Shown: positions 32,137-42,479 of the stretch, in pieces | Layout of the letters: every line of letters starts with the position of its first letter | Numbering within the stretch: position 1 is the stretch's first letter | NCBI GenBank assembly: GCA_922989275.2 | Contig: OV277866.1 | Location: 58,643,246-58,707,245 of the forward strand | Origin: Gari tellinella | Lineage: Eukaryota; Mollusca; Bivalvia; Cardiida; Psammobiidae | Reading direction: 5' to 3' | DNA: 64,000 nt | Notes under the pieces: generated by a model | What the model was told of the DNA's origin: nothing | Database searches by the model: none | Seen by the model: the letters and a program-made list of their open reading frames with translations, nothing else | Made by a program: the position numbers and the translations under genes

Positions 32137-32930
32137 TTAACCCATTACCCCATAAATATGCATTTTTACGCCTTTAATTTATTCCTCCACTGAAGAAAAT
32201 AATTCCACTTTATACAGTCATGAAAATGTAAGATAAGAAATAAGTTTCTATATCCTAGTAGATGGTAGCTTAAAGCAGTTTGAAAGTAAGCAGAGTTTGC
32301 CTTAAAGAGGCTCACAACCGGATTTAGCATTAAAAATAGTAATTTGTAAATACCGTATATGTCAAATGCTTATATAAATGGGTAAGATTTAGTTTAGGAT
32401 AATAAATTCTGTTAAAAAATCCATTTAAAAAAAAAAAGAAGAAGAAGCCCTGGTGGGATTTGAACCCGTGACACTCCATGCGGAGAGAAACGTGAAAAAA
32501 TGAGGAAGCTCCTATACTACCTCGGCTACAAGCGCTCTCTATATCTATAGTAGCGAATTAACGTACTTCACTAGTAGCGATCGATAGTACTTTTACTACT
32601 TTATTCGTCTCGGGTTTATGTCTGAGCCCGTGTAAAGAAGCAACAACAACTATACCGTTAGCTAACGCTATAGAAAAACCATGGAAAATATCTTAAAAAA
32701 CTAAGATTCAGTGCCGATTCTTGAGACTTTTTTTGGACTGATCATATTTTTTTAATGTCAGAAGCCAAATAATGCCACAAATTTGCTTTTATTTGAGTAT
32801 TTTATTTTATTTTGACAAGTACACTATCCGGTTGCGAGTCCCTTTAAAGCACATTCTGCTTTACTTTGAACCTGCTTTAGGTGGCCACCTATTTTCAAAA
32901 CTAGAAACAGGCTATGGGGTAATAGGTAAA
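32137..32930. mobile_element. Family A MITE split by a TTAA element
   Basis: TTAACCCATTACCCCATAAA at the left; right end GCTATGGGGTAATAGG. Its hairpin axis is split by the element at 32301-32848. The paralogous copy at 41594-41800 has the unsplit axis (GTGTGCATTAAGACACATTC). Confidence 0.82.
32301..32848. mobile_element. TTAA element with AACCGG TIRs carrying a tRNA-like segment
   Basis: TTAA-AGAGGCTCACAACCGG at the left, CCGGTTGCGAGTCCCT-TTAA at the right. A minus-strand tRNA-like block (about 32450-32545: TTGTAGCCGAGGTAG, ACGGGTTCAAATCCC) lies inside. A partial second copy in the opposite orientation is at 33425-33597 and also includes the B-box part. The empty site at 41594-41800 confirms the boundaries. 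Confidence 0.82.
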
Positions 32931-33424
32931 ATGAAATTGCATATTTGGAAAGAGCCTAATGAGAGGAAGTGCCATTTGCAAGGGCCATAACTCTGACATC
33001 ATTATTTTTGGAGTTATTTCCCTTTGTGATATTTTCTTGTCCGGAAGACAACTCCAGTTCTACTGATGCTATTGTAATGAAATTTCATGTATGGAAAGAA
33101 ACTGATGAGAGAATATGCCATGCACAAGGGCAGCAATATTTTGTTTTTCCCCATTGTCATATTTTATTGTCAGGAAAATAACTCCAGTTCTGCTGACGGC
33201 TAGTGAAATAAATATCATATACCGGTTATGGAAATAGCTTGATAAGAGGATGTGTCATGGATAAGGGTCATAAGCTTGGCAACAAAATTCCCCTTTGTCA
33301 TGTTTTCTTGTCCGGAAGATATATAACTCCATTTATAGTTATATTAAAATGTTGTCTTGCCCAGTCAACTTAAGTACACTGTCCTCAGGTGAGCGAATTT
33401 AGGGCCATGGCCCTCTTGTTTCAT

Positions 33425-33597
33425 GTTTGTCTCCGCATGGAGGGTCACGGGTTCGAATCCCACCAGAGCTTCTTAATTCTTTCCTTTTTTTTGAAAGGCA
33501 TTTTTTAACAGAATTTATTATCCTAAACTAAATCTTAAATCACATATATTTACAAATTACTATTTTTAATGCTAAATCCGGTTGCGAGCCTCTTTAA
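33425..33597. mobile_element. Partial copy of the AACCGG/tRNA-like element
   Basis: TCCGCATGGAGGGTCACGG, GGTTCGAATCCCACCAGAG and then the right half ending AATCCGGTTGCGAGCCTCTT. Inverted relative to the copy at 32301-32848. Confidence 0.7.
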
Positions 33598-33699
33598 AGT
33601 ACATCCCAATGAATTGATGCATCGATGAATCGTTACACAACTAGTTACCTTCCAAGCTAATGTCTTTACAAAGGTAACATGAGATTTTGTAAGCAGATA

Positions 33700-33945
33700 C
33701 AGTGGAGAATCTGTTATTCTTTCCCGTTTAAACGCAAACGTACGCAAACGCAAAGCACTAAAACGTAGAAAAGAACAACTTTTGGACAATTCTGATATTT
33801 CATGTTTATCTTGGTGGCAAACAGTTTGGAGCCTGATCAGACGCCGGGTTACCCGGCGTCTGATCTGGCTCCAAACTGTTTGCACTGCAAATAATAGTTT
33901 TAGCGTAAACGCGTTTATTGGGAAAGAATAACAGATTCTCCACTG
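33700..33945. mobile_element. Family E MITE, best preserved
   Basis: CAGTGGAGAATCTGTTATTC and its complement at the right, flanked by TA on both sides. The palindrome is near perfect: GCAAACAGTTTGGAGCC, GATCAGACGCCGGGTTACCC and complement. Confidence 0.85.
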
Positions 33946-34116
33946 TATAATAATACATTGTATTGTCGATAAGGTTTGACCTGACGGTTCATGCATATTC
34001 CGTCTTTTTCCGTAAGTTATTCGTTAGCTTCCGAAAACAACTACAGTGTATTGAGAATAGACAATTCAACGGTGACTCGAACTGGAATAGTGTTATCGGT
34101 TATAGATCAATACAGT

Positions 34117-34188
34117 CGGTGATGGCTCAGTGGTAAGGTCGCCGCGCTACCAAGGTAAGGGTATTGGGTTCGATCCCCGGTAGAGTTT
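34117..34188 (+). other. tRNA-like sequence
   Basis: A box GGCTCAGTGGTAAGG and B box GGGTTCGATCCCC at normal spacing. The acceptor ends do not pair, so it is probably not a functional tRNA. Confidence 0.5.
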
Positions 34189-34539
34189 TGTATTATTTAT
34201 TGAATATGTACATGTATTTTTTTTAAAAATGCGGATAGACGCATGCAAACCATGACATTCATGCAATTGCATGTACATGTATATGAAATAGAGTACAGTG
34301 CTACTTGCCTAGGAAAAACTTGGCTAGAAAACTGGTCCAAAGAACACCACGTTATGCAAAACACTCCCAGAAAGCACTATGCGTTACTTTTGTTTTTCGT
34401 CAAGCATCAAAAGGCATCAGGCAGCAGGCCGTTTTTCAAAAAGATTGCTGACTGATTTATTTTAGTATCGTTTAAGGCATACTAAACTTTTAATTTTTTA
34501 CTATTTAAAAAATATTTACAGCCCAAGTTTACAAAACAG

Positions 34540-34612
34540 TACCGAGAATCGAACTCATGACCCTTCCACAACGAGTCATTAACGCTATCCATTCAGCTAT
34601 TGCAACACAGTG
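34540..34612 (-). other. tRNA-like sequence
   Basis: The minus strand has TAGCTGAATGGATAGCG (A box) and GAGTTCGATTCTC (B box), with TTGTGGA at the anticodon loop position. Acceptor pairing is not convincing. Confidence 0.5.
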
Positions 34613-34785
34613 ACTTTTGGTATCGGCTAAGGTATATATCAATAAAGTATCCGGAAACTCCCGATTGTACCACCGATTGTACCATCGAAAGCTGACGGAA
34701 AGTGATGACCGTCAGGTCAAACCTTATTGATAATAACATGTTTTATGTGTATGGTTGTTATGATTTTATGGTAATTTCATTTCAG

Positions 34786-34901
34786 AATAGAGGTTTACTA
34801 TTAGGATATTCCGAGTCAAAAGGTGGGGATGTTATTCTTAGCAAGTGGACCAAACATTACGATGATATTACCGGAGGAAAGATTTCGCACAATTTAAGAA
34901 T
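34786..34901 (+). CDS. LAP3: LAP3 exon 2: start of the M17 N-terminal domain
   Basis: Residues 34-71 plus part of 72. The acceptor is AATTTCATTTCAG and the donor AGAAT|GTATGT. The peptide starts NRGLLLGYSESKGGDVILSK and ends KISHNLR. It aligns by eye with the GLVLGIYSKEKEDD...F..L..GKL region of LAP3-type aminopeptidases, i.e. the first beta strand and helix of the alpha/beta N-terminal domain that precedes the catalytic domain. The split codon AT|G makes Met across the intron. The acceptor is about 48 bp from the right end of a TIR element that carries two tRNA-like sequences. Confidence 0.8.
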
Positions 34902-35045
34902 GTATGTATAGTTAAGCAACCAGTTGTTGAAGAAGCATGGAAGTTTTTTTGCATTAACCAATTACCCCTTAAATACAAATTTTTAGCTTGCCTATTCAGA
35001 GAATGTGGGAGTTTATGGAATCATCCCGGAGTCGGTGTTGGTTTT

Positions 35046-35614
35046 TAGCTCACCTGAGCCAAAGGCTCAATGTGAACTATTGGGATGAACCTGTGTCTGT
35101 CATCTGTCGTTGTCCGTTGCGCATTGTACTGCATCGTGTGTCCTCATTAACCCTTTCTCCCATAGAAGCGACTTTTAGCCAATTTAATTTATTCATCCAC
35201 TGAAGAAAATAGCTCGAATTTGTACAGCCATGAACATGTATGATAAGAAATATTTTATTAATCCTAGCAGATGGTAGCTTAAAGCAGGCTGAAAGTAAAG
35301 CAGAATGCGCCTTAAGGCGCATTCTGCTTTACTTTCAACCTGCTTTAAGTGGTCACCCGTCTTCAAATTTAGAAAAGGGCTATGGGGTAATGGGTTAACA
35401 AATAGTTGCTTCAAATGACATCTCCTTCTGTACTGCTGGTCAGATTTCAACCAAACTTTACAGGAATGTTCTTTCAAAATTGTTCAAAGAATTAAAAACA
35501 ATGTAGAACTGTGGTTGCCATGGCAACCAAAGTGAAAAAATAAGGAAATCTTAAAAAATCTTCTTGTCTGAAACTACAAGAGCCAGAGCTTAGATATTAG
35601 GCATGTAGCATCAT
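35046..35614. mobile_element. AGCTCACC element, left part
   Basis: 5' hairpin TTTAGCTCACCTGAGCCAAA then GGCTCAATGTGAACTATTGG. Interrupted first by a family A MITE (35147-35398) and then by another AGCTCACC element (35615-37362). Its right part is 37363-37789. Confidence 0.7.
35147..35398. mobile_element. Family A MITE, well preserved
   Basis: TTAACCCTTTCTCCCATAGA to ATGGGGTAATGGGTTAA; perfect hairpin 35280-35349. Inserted at the GTTAACAAT site of the host repeat, which is intact in the copy at 62360. Confidence 0.85.
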
Positions 35615-37362
35615 TTTTAGCTCACCTGGCACTAGTGTTGTAGCGATGATCGATTATAATCGATCATCGATCGAAAAAAGCCATAATCGACGATAATCGA
35701 TTATGATTTGCCATAATCGATTATGTTCGATTATTTATGATAAAATTATGAAGAAGCATTGTGCATATGAGACAGATTGTAGCTTATAATGCAGGTTGGA
35801 TGTAATGCAGAATGCTTCTATGGGAGTGTTCTGCATTACTTCCAACCCACATTTAACAAAAAGCTGCCTTTCATGTGTTCACTACCGGGTATGTATCCTA
35901 AAAGTATGGTTAAGTAAGCTTTGACTGTAATGTTAATCTGAAAAAGTTGTGTTCTTTAATTTTGTTCTTGAAATAATTTATATAAATTGTTTTACATACT
36001 TGCACCAAATATATAAATGAAACAGTTGATTCCAAACCAAGAGCTTTTCAAACAATGTTTACCCGGATGAACTGTCGCAGCAATAGTAATTACAGGTAGT
36101 AAAAGAAGTGGTTTACAATAAGTACAAAGCAAGCTCAATTAATTTGCAAATAATAATAGGACTTTAATTTTACTGTTTTATCAAATTGCTGCTTTGTTTT
36201 TGATTTGGCTTCATATGGGTGCATTGTTTGCAAAATTATGTAGATATATAACATACAAATGCAAACATGAGTATCACATATATTCAGCTTTTCAGGGTAC
36301 ATATATAATAGTTTATGTTAAAACGATTATATAATCGATCATCGATCGATTATGGCTACCAATAATCGTTTATAATCGATTATGGTTTTCGGACTGATTA
36401 TACAACACTACCTGGCATGTAGTGCCAAGGTGAGCTATTTTGATCGTCCTCTGTCCATCGTTCGTCCGTTTTGCCGTTCGTCCGTCCGTTCGTCGTCAAC
36501 AATTTCTTTAAACGACATCTCCTCTGAAACTACATGATAGATTTTTACCAAACTTGGCCTGAATGATCCTTATATGGTCCTCTTTCAAAGTTGTTCAAAT
36601 ATTTCCGGTCCGTTGCATATCTAGGTCACAGGAGCTAAATATAGATTTTTCAATGAAAACTTAAAAAATCTTCTTGTCTGAAACCACAGTACCCTGAGCT
36701 TAGATATTTGGCAGAAAGAATCGTCTTCAGGTCCTCTGTCAAGATTGTTCAAATTATGTCCCTGGGGTAAAAAATGACCCCGCCCCGGGGGTCGTAAATT
36801 TACATAGAGTTATATAGTGAAATCTTTAAATATCTTTTTCTCTGAAACTAATATGGCCAGAGCTTTGATATTTGGCATGATGATTCTTCTTGAAGCCCTT
36901 AACCAATAATGTAAATATGGTTCTGGTCCTTTGCATATCTAGGTCACAGAAGCTAAAAATAGATTTTTTCAATGAAATCTTAAAAAATCTTCTTGTCTGA
37001 AACCACAGTACCCTGAGCTTAGATATTTGGCACAAAGCATCGTCTTCAGGTCCTCTATCAAGATTGTTCAAATTATATCCCTGGGGTAAAAAATGACCAC
37101 GTCCCGGGGGTCGTAAATTTACATAGAGTTATATAGTGAAATCTTTAAATATCTTTTTCTCTGAAACTAATATGGCCAGAGCTTTGATATTTGGCATGAA
37201 GATTCTTCTAGAAGCCCTTAACCAATATTGTAAATATGGTTCTGGGCCGTTGCATATCTAGGTCACAGGAGCTGAAAAGTGATCACATACCAGGGGTTAT
37301 GTGACCCTTGTGTTGGTTTTTCCAGGTGAGCGATATTTAGGCCCGCATGGCCCTCTTGTTAG
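35615..37362. mobile_element. AGCTCACC element nested in another
   Basis: TTTTAGCTCACCTGGCA to CGCATGGCCCTCTTGTT. Contains direct repeats of about 320 bp (GAAACCACAGTACCCTGAGC units) and a hAT-like insertion in its 5' hairpin. Confidence 0.72.
35631..36409. mobile_element. hAT-like element with an 8-bp target duplication
   Basis: TAGTGTTGTAGCG at the left, TATACAACACT at the right, both ends rich in ATCGATTAT. It is flanked by ACCTGGCA (35623-35630 and 36410-36417), and removal restores the host hairpin CTCACCTGGCATGTAGTGCC. No transposase frame; an AATGCAG-type hairpin is inside at about 35775-35860. Confidence 0.88.
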
Positions 37363-37789
37363 GTCATCTATCAAGCTTGTTCAAATTATGCCCCTGAGTT
37401 CAAAATTGGCCCCACCCTGGGGGCCACAGTTTTACATAGAGTTATATAGTGAAATTTTCAAACTTCTTCTTCTCTGAAGCTAATATGGCCAGAGCTTTGA
37501 TATTCTGCATGGTGTCCCTTCTAGATGTCCTTTATCTATTTTGTTCAAATGGTTCCAGTCTGTTGCATATGTAGGTCACAGGAGCTAAAAATAGATTTTT
37601 ACAATGGAAACTTAAAAAAAAAGATAATTGGCACATAGCATCATCTACAGGTCCTCTATCAAGATTGTTCAAATTTAATAATGCCTCTCGGGTAAAAAAT
37701 TACCCTGTCCTGGACATAAATCATTATCTTAATTTTGACGTACAGCTATTCTCAGGTGAGCGAAATATGCCCCATGGGGCTCTTGTTTG
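37363..37789. mobile_element. AGCTCACC element, right part
   Basis: AGGTCATCTATCAAGCTTG continues the element broken at 35614; it ends GCCCCATGGGGCTCTTGTTT. Confidence 0.68.
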
Positions 37790-37898
37790 TACTTGTAATG
37801 TACAAATGTCTAGTCTGCAGAGAGTTGCACCCCTTGTTAGTATAAATATAGTGTGTAGGAACTAGAAAGCGGTATAGAAAGCGGTATAGCCTGTGCTT

Positions 37899-38148
37899 TA
37901 ACCCTTTGAACCCTAATCCCGCATATAGGCGTGCTTTTCAAACAGTGTACATGTGAATAGTACACTTGTCCTATGCAAACAGTGAAGACCCTGATCAGAG
38001 GGCTCCGAAAGGAGCCCTCTGATCAGGTTCTTCACTGTTTGTCACAATGCCAAACATTGACAAAAACAACCCTTAAAAGTCAGAAATGGACTAGACTAAA
38101 ATCGAAACTGGAATTGTTCATTTAAAGTTTTAGGGAGGAAAGAGTTAA
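37899..38148. mobile_element. Family B MITE, well preserved
   Basis: TTAACCCTTTGAACCCTAAT to AGGGAGGAAAGAGTTAA; near-perfect palindrome 37975-38045. Confidence 0.82.
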
Positions 38149-38149
38149 A

Positions 38150-39436
38150 TAACAGGTATTCAGGTGTTTCTTCAACTTGTAATTTTGATTTGCTAAAGTT
38201 TGTAAAGTTTGCTACCAAGATTGTTCAAATAATGACCCCAGGTAAAAATTTGCCTTGCCCTCGGGCTTATCAGTTTTTCATAGGAAAACCTTTAAAAGTC
38301 TTCTTCTCTGAAACTGTAAGGCCTAGTAGACCTTTTATAATTGGCATGTAGGTTTGCCTTATGGACTTCTACCAAGATTGTTCAAATCATGACCCTGGGG
38401 TCAAAAATGGTCCCGCCAGGGGCTTATCAGTTTTATTATTATTATTTATTATTATACCAGATTTATATAGCGCTCTTTTCACACAGGGGTAGTACGTTCA
38501 AAAGCGCTTCATATAAGATTACACAAAAGTACCTACAAAGCGAGAAAGGACAAATTAACTACAATTAGATCTAAAATAAACATGAATAAACATACAAAAG
38601 ACAGCCCCACAAAACGGCGATCACATTACTCCCATCAATCAGCAATGAACCGACCGGCTAATGATTGCCGACTGATAGAAATAATAGTAGAGCGGCCAAA
38701 GCAGGCCGCCGAGAAATGTAATTTTACATAGACTTATGTAGGAAAACCTTTAAAAATCTTCATCTCTGTAACCGTAAGGCCCAGAACTTTTATATTTGAT
38801 ATCTAGCTTTACCTTATAGTCCTTTACCAAGATTGTTCAAATCATGACCTCCGGGTCAAAAATAGCCCCGCCCTGGGGCGTATCAGTTTTACATAGACTT
38901 ATATAGGAAAACCTTTAAAAATCTTCATCTCTGCATTCGTAAGGCCCAGAACTTTTATATTTGGCATCTAGCTTTGCCTTATGGTCCTCTACCAAGATCA
39001 TTTAAATCATGACCCCCGGCTCGAAAATGGCCCTTCTCTTGGGCTTCGTTGTCAGTTTTACATTATATAGACTTATGTAGTAAAACCTTTAAAAATCTTC
39101 TTCTCTGAAACTGTAAGGCCCAGACCTTTTATATTTGGCATCTATGTTTGCCTTATGGACTTCTACCAAGGTCTTCTACTCTAAAACTGTAACCATTGTC
39201 AGAATTCAATAATATTTTGAATGGATATTATTTAAGATTTATTAGGACTATTTATATAATTTCCATATTTTTCCTTTTTTCTCAAACAGTAATAATGACA
39301 AACGGATTCTGAGTTACTTCTTCATGCAACAGTCCACATACATGCAATGACAAACTTCATTTTGCATTGAGTATAACACAATAGTTCATCTGGTTAGCGA
39401 TTTAGGGCCGCATCATCATGTGACGGTGGCTCTTGT
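38150..39436. mobile_element. AGCTCACC-family body and 3' end
   Basis: About 165-bp monomers (ACCTTTAAAAATCTTCTTCT, TTGCCTTATGGTCCTCTACC, GATTGTTCAAATCATGACC) end in a GGTGGCTCTTGTAAC terminus. The same monomers form the host of the two giant insertions further right. Its 5' end is unclear. Confidence 0.65.
38436..38715. repeat. Dispersed repeat inserted in a monomer
   Basis: TTATTATTATT tract, then ATTTATATAGCGCTCTTTTC and CAAAAGCGCTTCATATAAG. It resembles a retroposon tail. It interrupts the CAGTTTTACATAG segment of the monomer. Confidence 0.5.
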
Positions 39437-39477
39437 AACTTTTTAACTTCACATTCAGTAAAATTTAAAGCTCCAAT

Positions 39478-39583
39478 TTTTAGCTCACCTGGCACTAAGT
39501 GCCAAGGTGAGCTATTAGGATCGCTGGATGTACGTTGTCTCTCTGTCCGTCCACAATTGCTCGTTGACACTCTAGTGGCTCAC
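39478..39583. mobile_element. AGCTCACC element, 5' fragment
   Basis: TTTAGCTCACCTGGCACTAA then GTGCCAAGGTGAGCTATTAG: a perfect 5' hairpin. Truncated by the MITE that follows. Confidence 0.68.
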
Positions 39584-39762
39584 AGAGCTCAAAATAAGGG
39601 GAGTAAAATCTTTATTTCTGCTTTAAATCCTATGTTGTCACTACTCATTAGAATTGTCTCTTCCAGACAATTCTAACGAGTAGTAACACCATAGGATTTG
39701 ATTCCAAAATGAGTGAGAAAATGTTTGATTTGTTCAGTTTACTCCTTCTTATCTGGAGCCCT
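39584..39762. mobile_element. Family C (hAT-like) MITE
   Basis: GAGCTCAAAATAAGGGGAG to CTTATCTGGAGCCCTG; central palindrome 39625-39705. Confidence 0.74.
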
Positions 39763-39836
39763 GTACTCATGCTTATTCGGAGTCCTGAAAACTTAAAAGT
39801 GAAATTTGTTTTGTAGACATTTCTAGAATAATATTC

Positions 39837-40030
39837 CAGGGCTCCAGATAAGAGGGAGTAAACTGGACAAATCCAACATTTTTTTCACTCCTTTAAGTAC
39901 TTAAACCTATGGGTTTACTTCTCATTAAAATCGTCTCTTCGAGACGATTCTAATGAGTAGTAACACCATAGGGTTAAATGCAGAAATAAAGATTTTTGTT
40001 TTTGAAATTCTTCCCTTATCTGGAGCTCTG
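39837..40030. mobile_element. Family C MITE with the clearest hAT-type ends
   Basis: CAGGGCTCCAGATAAGAGG at the left, CTTATCTGGAGCTCTG at the right (CAGGG...CTCTG, the hAT pattern). Palindrome 39905-39975. No 8-bp duplication could be recognised. Confidence 0.78.
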
Positions 40031-40035
40031 GGTCC

Positions 40036-40174
40036 AAGGTAATAAAGCTTTTGACTTGAGTCTAAACTCGTTCCCAAGCATTTGATTGGTCAGATTTGAT
40101 CCTAGGCTCAAATCTGACCAATCAAATGCTTAGGAACACACTCAGACTCAACTTAAACACTTTATAACCTCGGA
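40036..40174. repeat. 139-bp hairpin next to LAP3 exon 3
   Basis: About 66-bp arms (AAGCATTTGATTGGTCAGAT and complement) around the short axis TCCTAGGC. It ends 17 bp before the exon, overlapping the expected branch-point region. Confidence 0.78.
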
Positions 40175-40190
40175 GCCTGATATTCTGCAG

Positions 40191-40357
40191 GTTCAAAAAG
40201 TTGAAAGTGGTATATAAACACAATGGTCGGGTGTTGTATGATTTGGTGCCAGACTACAGCAGTATTGTCCTGTGCTATGTCAATCTTACAGGACCTGGGT
40301 ACGCTCCCCGTGAGTGTTGGGACTCTAACCTTGAATCCATCCGCACAGCAGTAGCAG
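40191..40357 (+). CDS. LAP3: LAP3 exon 3: M17 N-terminal domain, central part
   Basis: Residues 73-127 plus one base. The acceptor is TATTCTGCAG (40181-40190) and the donor GCAG|GTAAGA. It contains RVLYDLVPDYSSIVLCYVNL followed by GPGYAPRECWDSNLESIRTA. This corresponds to the LAP3 segment with RTFYGL...FPSVVLVGLG and then WHEGKENIRAAVA: a beta strand, a Gly turn, and the conserved Asn/Ile-Arg helix. It is more divergent than expected (VNL for VGL), but order and spacing agree. The frame is open only in this phase. A long hairpin (40036-40174) ends 17 bp before the exon and an AGCTCACC repeat begins about 13 bp after it. Confidence 0.85.
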
Positions 40358-40369
40358 GTAAGATCAACT

Positions 40370-40532
40370 TTTTAGCTCACCTGAACCAAAGGCTCAAGCT
40401 GAGCTATTGTGATGGCTCAGTGTCCGTCCTGCGTAAATGTGCGTCATCCGGTGTCGTTAACAATTGCTTTAAATGATTATCTTTTCCTATACCGCTTTAC
40501 AGATTTCAACCAAACTTTACAGGAATGTTCCT
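40370..40532. mobile_element. AGCTCACC element, 5' fragment
   Basis: TTTAGCTCACCTGAACCAAA begins about 13 bp after the LAP3 exon 3 donor. It is cut at ACAGGAATGTTCC by the next copy. Confidence 0.7.
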
Positions 40533-42293
40533 TTTTAGCTCACCTGAGCCAAAGGCTCAAGGTGAGCTATTGTGACCGCTCACCGTCCGTAGTACGTCTG
40601 TCCGTCTGTCTGTCCGCGCCACTAAAGTGGGTTAAAGGGCCAGATAACGGTAAACATAACAAAAGAAGACAATAGAGTTCATTCCGTAACAATACACTAA
40701 GGGGCCGTGGCCCGTTATTCGAACAAAAGAAAATAACAAAAGAAAAGGCCCTCTAACCCAATTCGGTGGCACGTCCGTCTGTCCGTCTGTCCGTTCACAT
40801 TTACTTCAAACGACATCTCCTCTGAACCCGCCGATTGTAGGTAGAGTTCAAACTGCTCATGATGTTCCTTGGATGCTTCTCTACAGAAGTTGTTCAAATG
40901 AAAGAGAAAAAGCAAAAACTCTGCTTGAAAAAGCAAAAAAGCAAAAAACTTTAAAAAATCTTCTTGCCCAAAACTACTAGGCCCTAAGCTTTGATATTTT
41001 TACAGTAGAATCTCCTGGTCGATCCCTCTATAGTTTGTTAAAATGAAATCCCTAGGGTCACACTTGACGCCACCCTGCGCAGTTTAAGTGCTGCTCTAGG
41101 CAGGTTTCACAGGGCAAATAGCCAATATTTGCAAACATTTTGGATCCAGATCAGATGCAACATAATCATAATGCTACATCTAATCTGGATCCAACCTATT
41201 TGCCACTCATTTACCAACTTAACATTTTCTAAATTGTTTTTTTGTACACTTTTCACATACAGTAGGTTTTAAGCAGACATCATTTCAGTCTGGTAAGGGT
41301 AAGCCCCAGAGCTCTACCCACTGAGGTCAAATATTATGCAACAGTTCGGTTGGGGAGTATCACAGAACTGGTCATGATCAGCTGAACATGTTGTCTGCTA
41401 AAGTTTAGATATGGTTCAGTCTGCTTCATACTTAGAGAAACAGGATCTGGAAGTGATCCACTGACAGTTATGTAATTATGTCTTATGCCATATTTATACA
41501 TATATTTAATATTGGTTTTGTCAGAGTTATCTGTATGTCTTGTAATTTTTTTTGTCCAGGATTCAACCCTTTCCCCCCATATACTGACGTTTGTTAACCC
41601 ATTACCCCATAAATGTGCATTTTTAGGCCTTTGATTTATTCCTCTACTTAAGAAAATAATTCCACTTTAAACAGTCATGAAAATGTAAGATGTGAAAGTA
41701 AAGCAAAGTGTGCATTAAGACACATTCTGCTTTACTTTCAACCTGCTTTAGGTGGCCACCTATTTTCAAAACTAGAAACATGCTATGGGGTAATGGGTAA
41801 AATGAAATTGCCTATTTGGAAAGAGCCTGATGAGAGGAAGTGCCATTTGCAAAGGCCATAACTCTGACATCATTGTTTTTTGAGTTATTTCCTTTTGTGA
41901 TATTTTCTTGTCAAGAAGACAACTTCAGTTCTACTGATGCTATTGTAATGAAATTTTATGTATGGAAAGAAACTGATGAGAGAAAATGCCATGCACAAGG
42001 GCAGTAATATTTAGTTTTTCCCCTTTGTCATATTTTATTGTCAGGAAAATAATTCCAGTTCTGCTGACGCTAGTGAAATAATTATCATTTATTGGAAATG
42101 GAAATAGCTTGATAAGAGGATGTGTCATGGATAAGGGTCATAAGCTTGGCAACAAAATTCACTTTTGTCATGTTTTCTTGTCTGGAAGATAACTCCATTT
42201 ATAGTTATATTAAAATGTTGTCTTGCCCAGTCAACTTAGGCACAAACTTCAATGTCCTCAGGTGAGCGAATTTAGGGCCATGGCCCTCTTGTC
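40533..42293. mobile_element. AGCTCACC element
   Basis: TTTTTAGCTCACCTGAGCC to GGGCCATGGCCCTCTTGT. From 41105 it is a close relative of 31640-33421, with a CAAACATTTTGGATCC palindrome (41125-41210) and the family A MITE (41594-41800). Confidence 0.72.
41594..41800. mobile_element. Family A MITE, empty-site paralogue
   Basis: TTAACCCATTACCCCATAAA to ATGGGGTAATGGG. Its unsplit hairpin axis is the pre-insertion state of the one at 32137-32930. Confidence 0.78.
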
Positions 42294-42479
42294 TATTTAT
42301 TACTTCTCTCTAACAATACTGATGATTATGAGAAGGGGCACCCTTAGATGAACTATTGGGACTACCTGGCCGGTCACTTTATCCTGACACCAATGAACCA
42401 GTCGTAATGCTAACCCTAATTCCTGAGCGTCGAGGAGGGAAGCCATTACTTCCAAATTTCAAGTCTTTGGTTTGACCCA

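Larger units (their letters stand above)
31291..33421. mobile_element. AGCTCACC element, second unit
   Basis: Starts GGCTCAAGGTGAGCTATTGG (5' hairpin truncated), ends CAGGTGAGCGAATTTAGGGC then CATGGCCCTCTTGTT with the 3' hairpin GGGCCATGGCCC. It contains a CAAACAGTTTGGATCC palindrome (31661-31733) and a family A MITE. From 31640 it is duplicated at 41105-42293. Confidence 0.7.
33955..34738. mobile_element. TIR element with two tRNA-like cassettes
   Basis: TIRs of about 30 bp: ATAAGGTTTGACCTGACGGT at the left and ACCGTCAGGTCAAACCTTAT at the right. Inside are a plus-strand tRNA-like sequence (34117-34188) and a minus-strand one (34540-34612). It ends about 48 bp upstream of LAP3 exon 2. Confidence 0.75.

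Noticed and set aside
34117..34188. Functional tRNA genes (also at 14812, 32450, 34540, 42480)
   Set aside because: A and B boxes are present but acceptor stems do not pair, or the variable region is lost, so they are called tRNA-like only.
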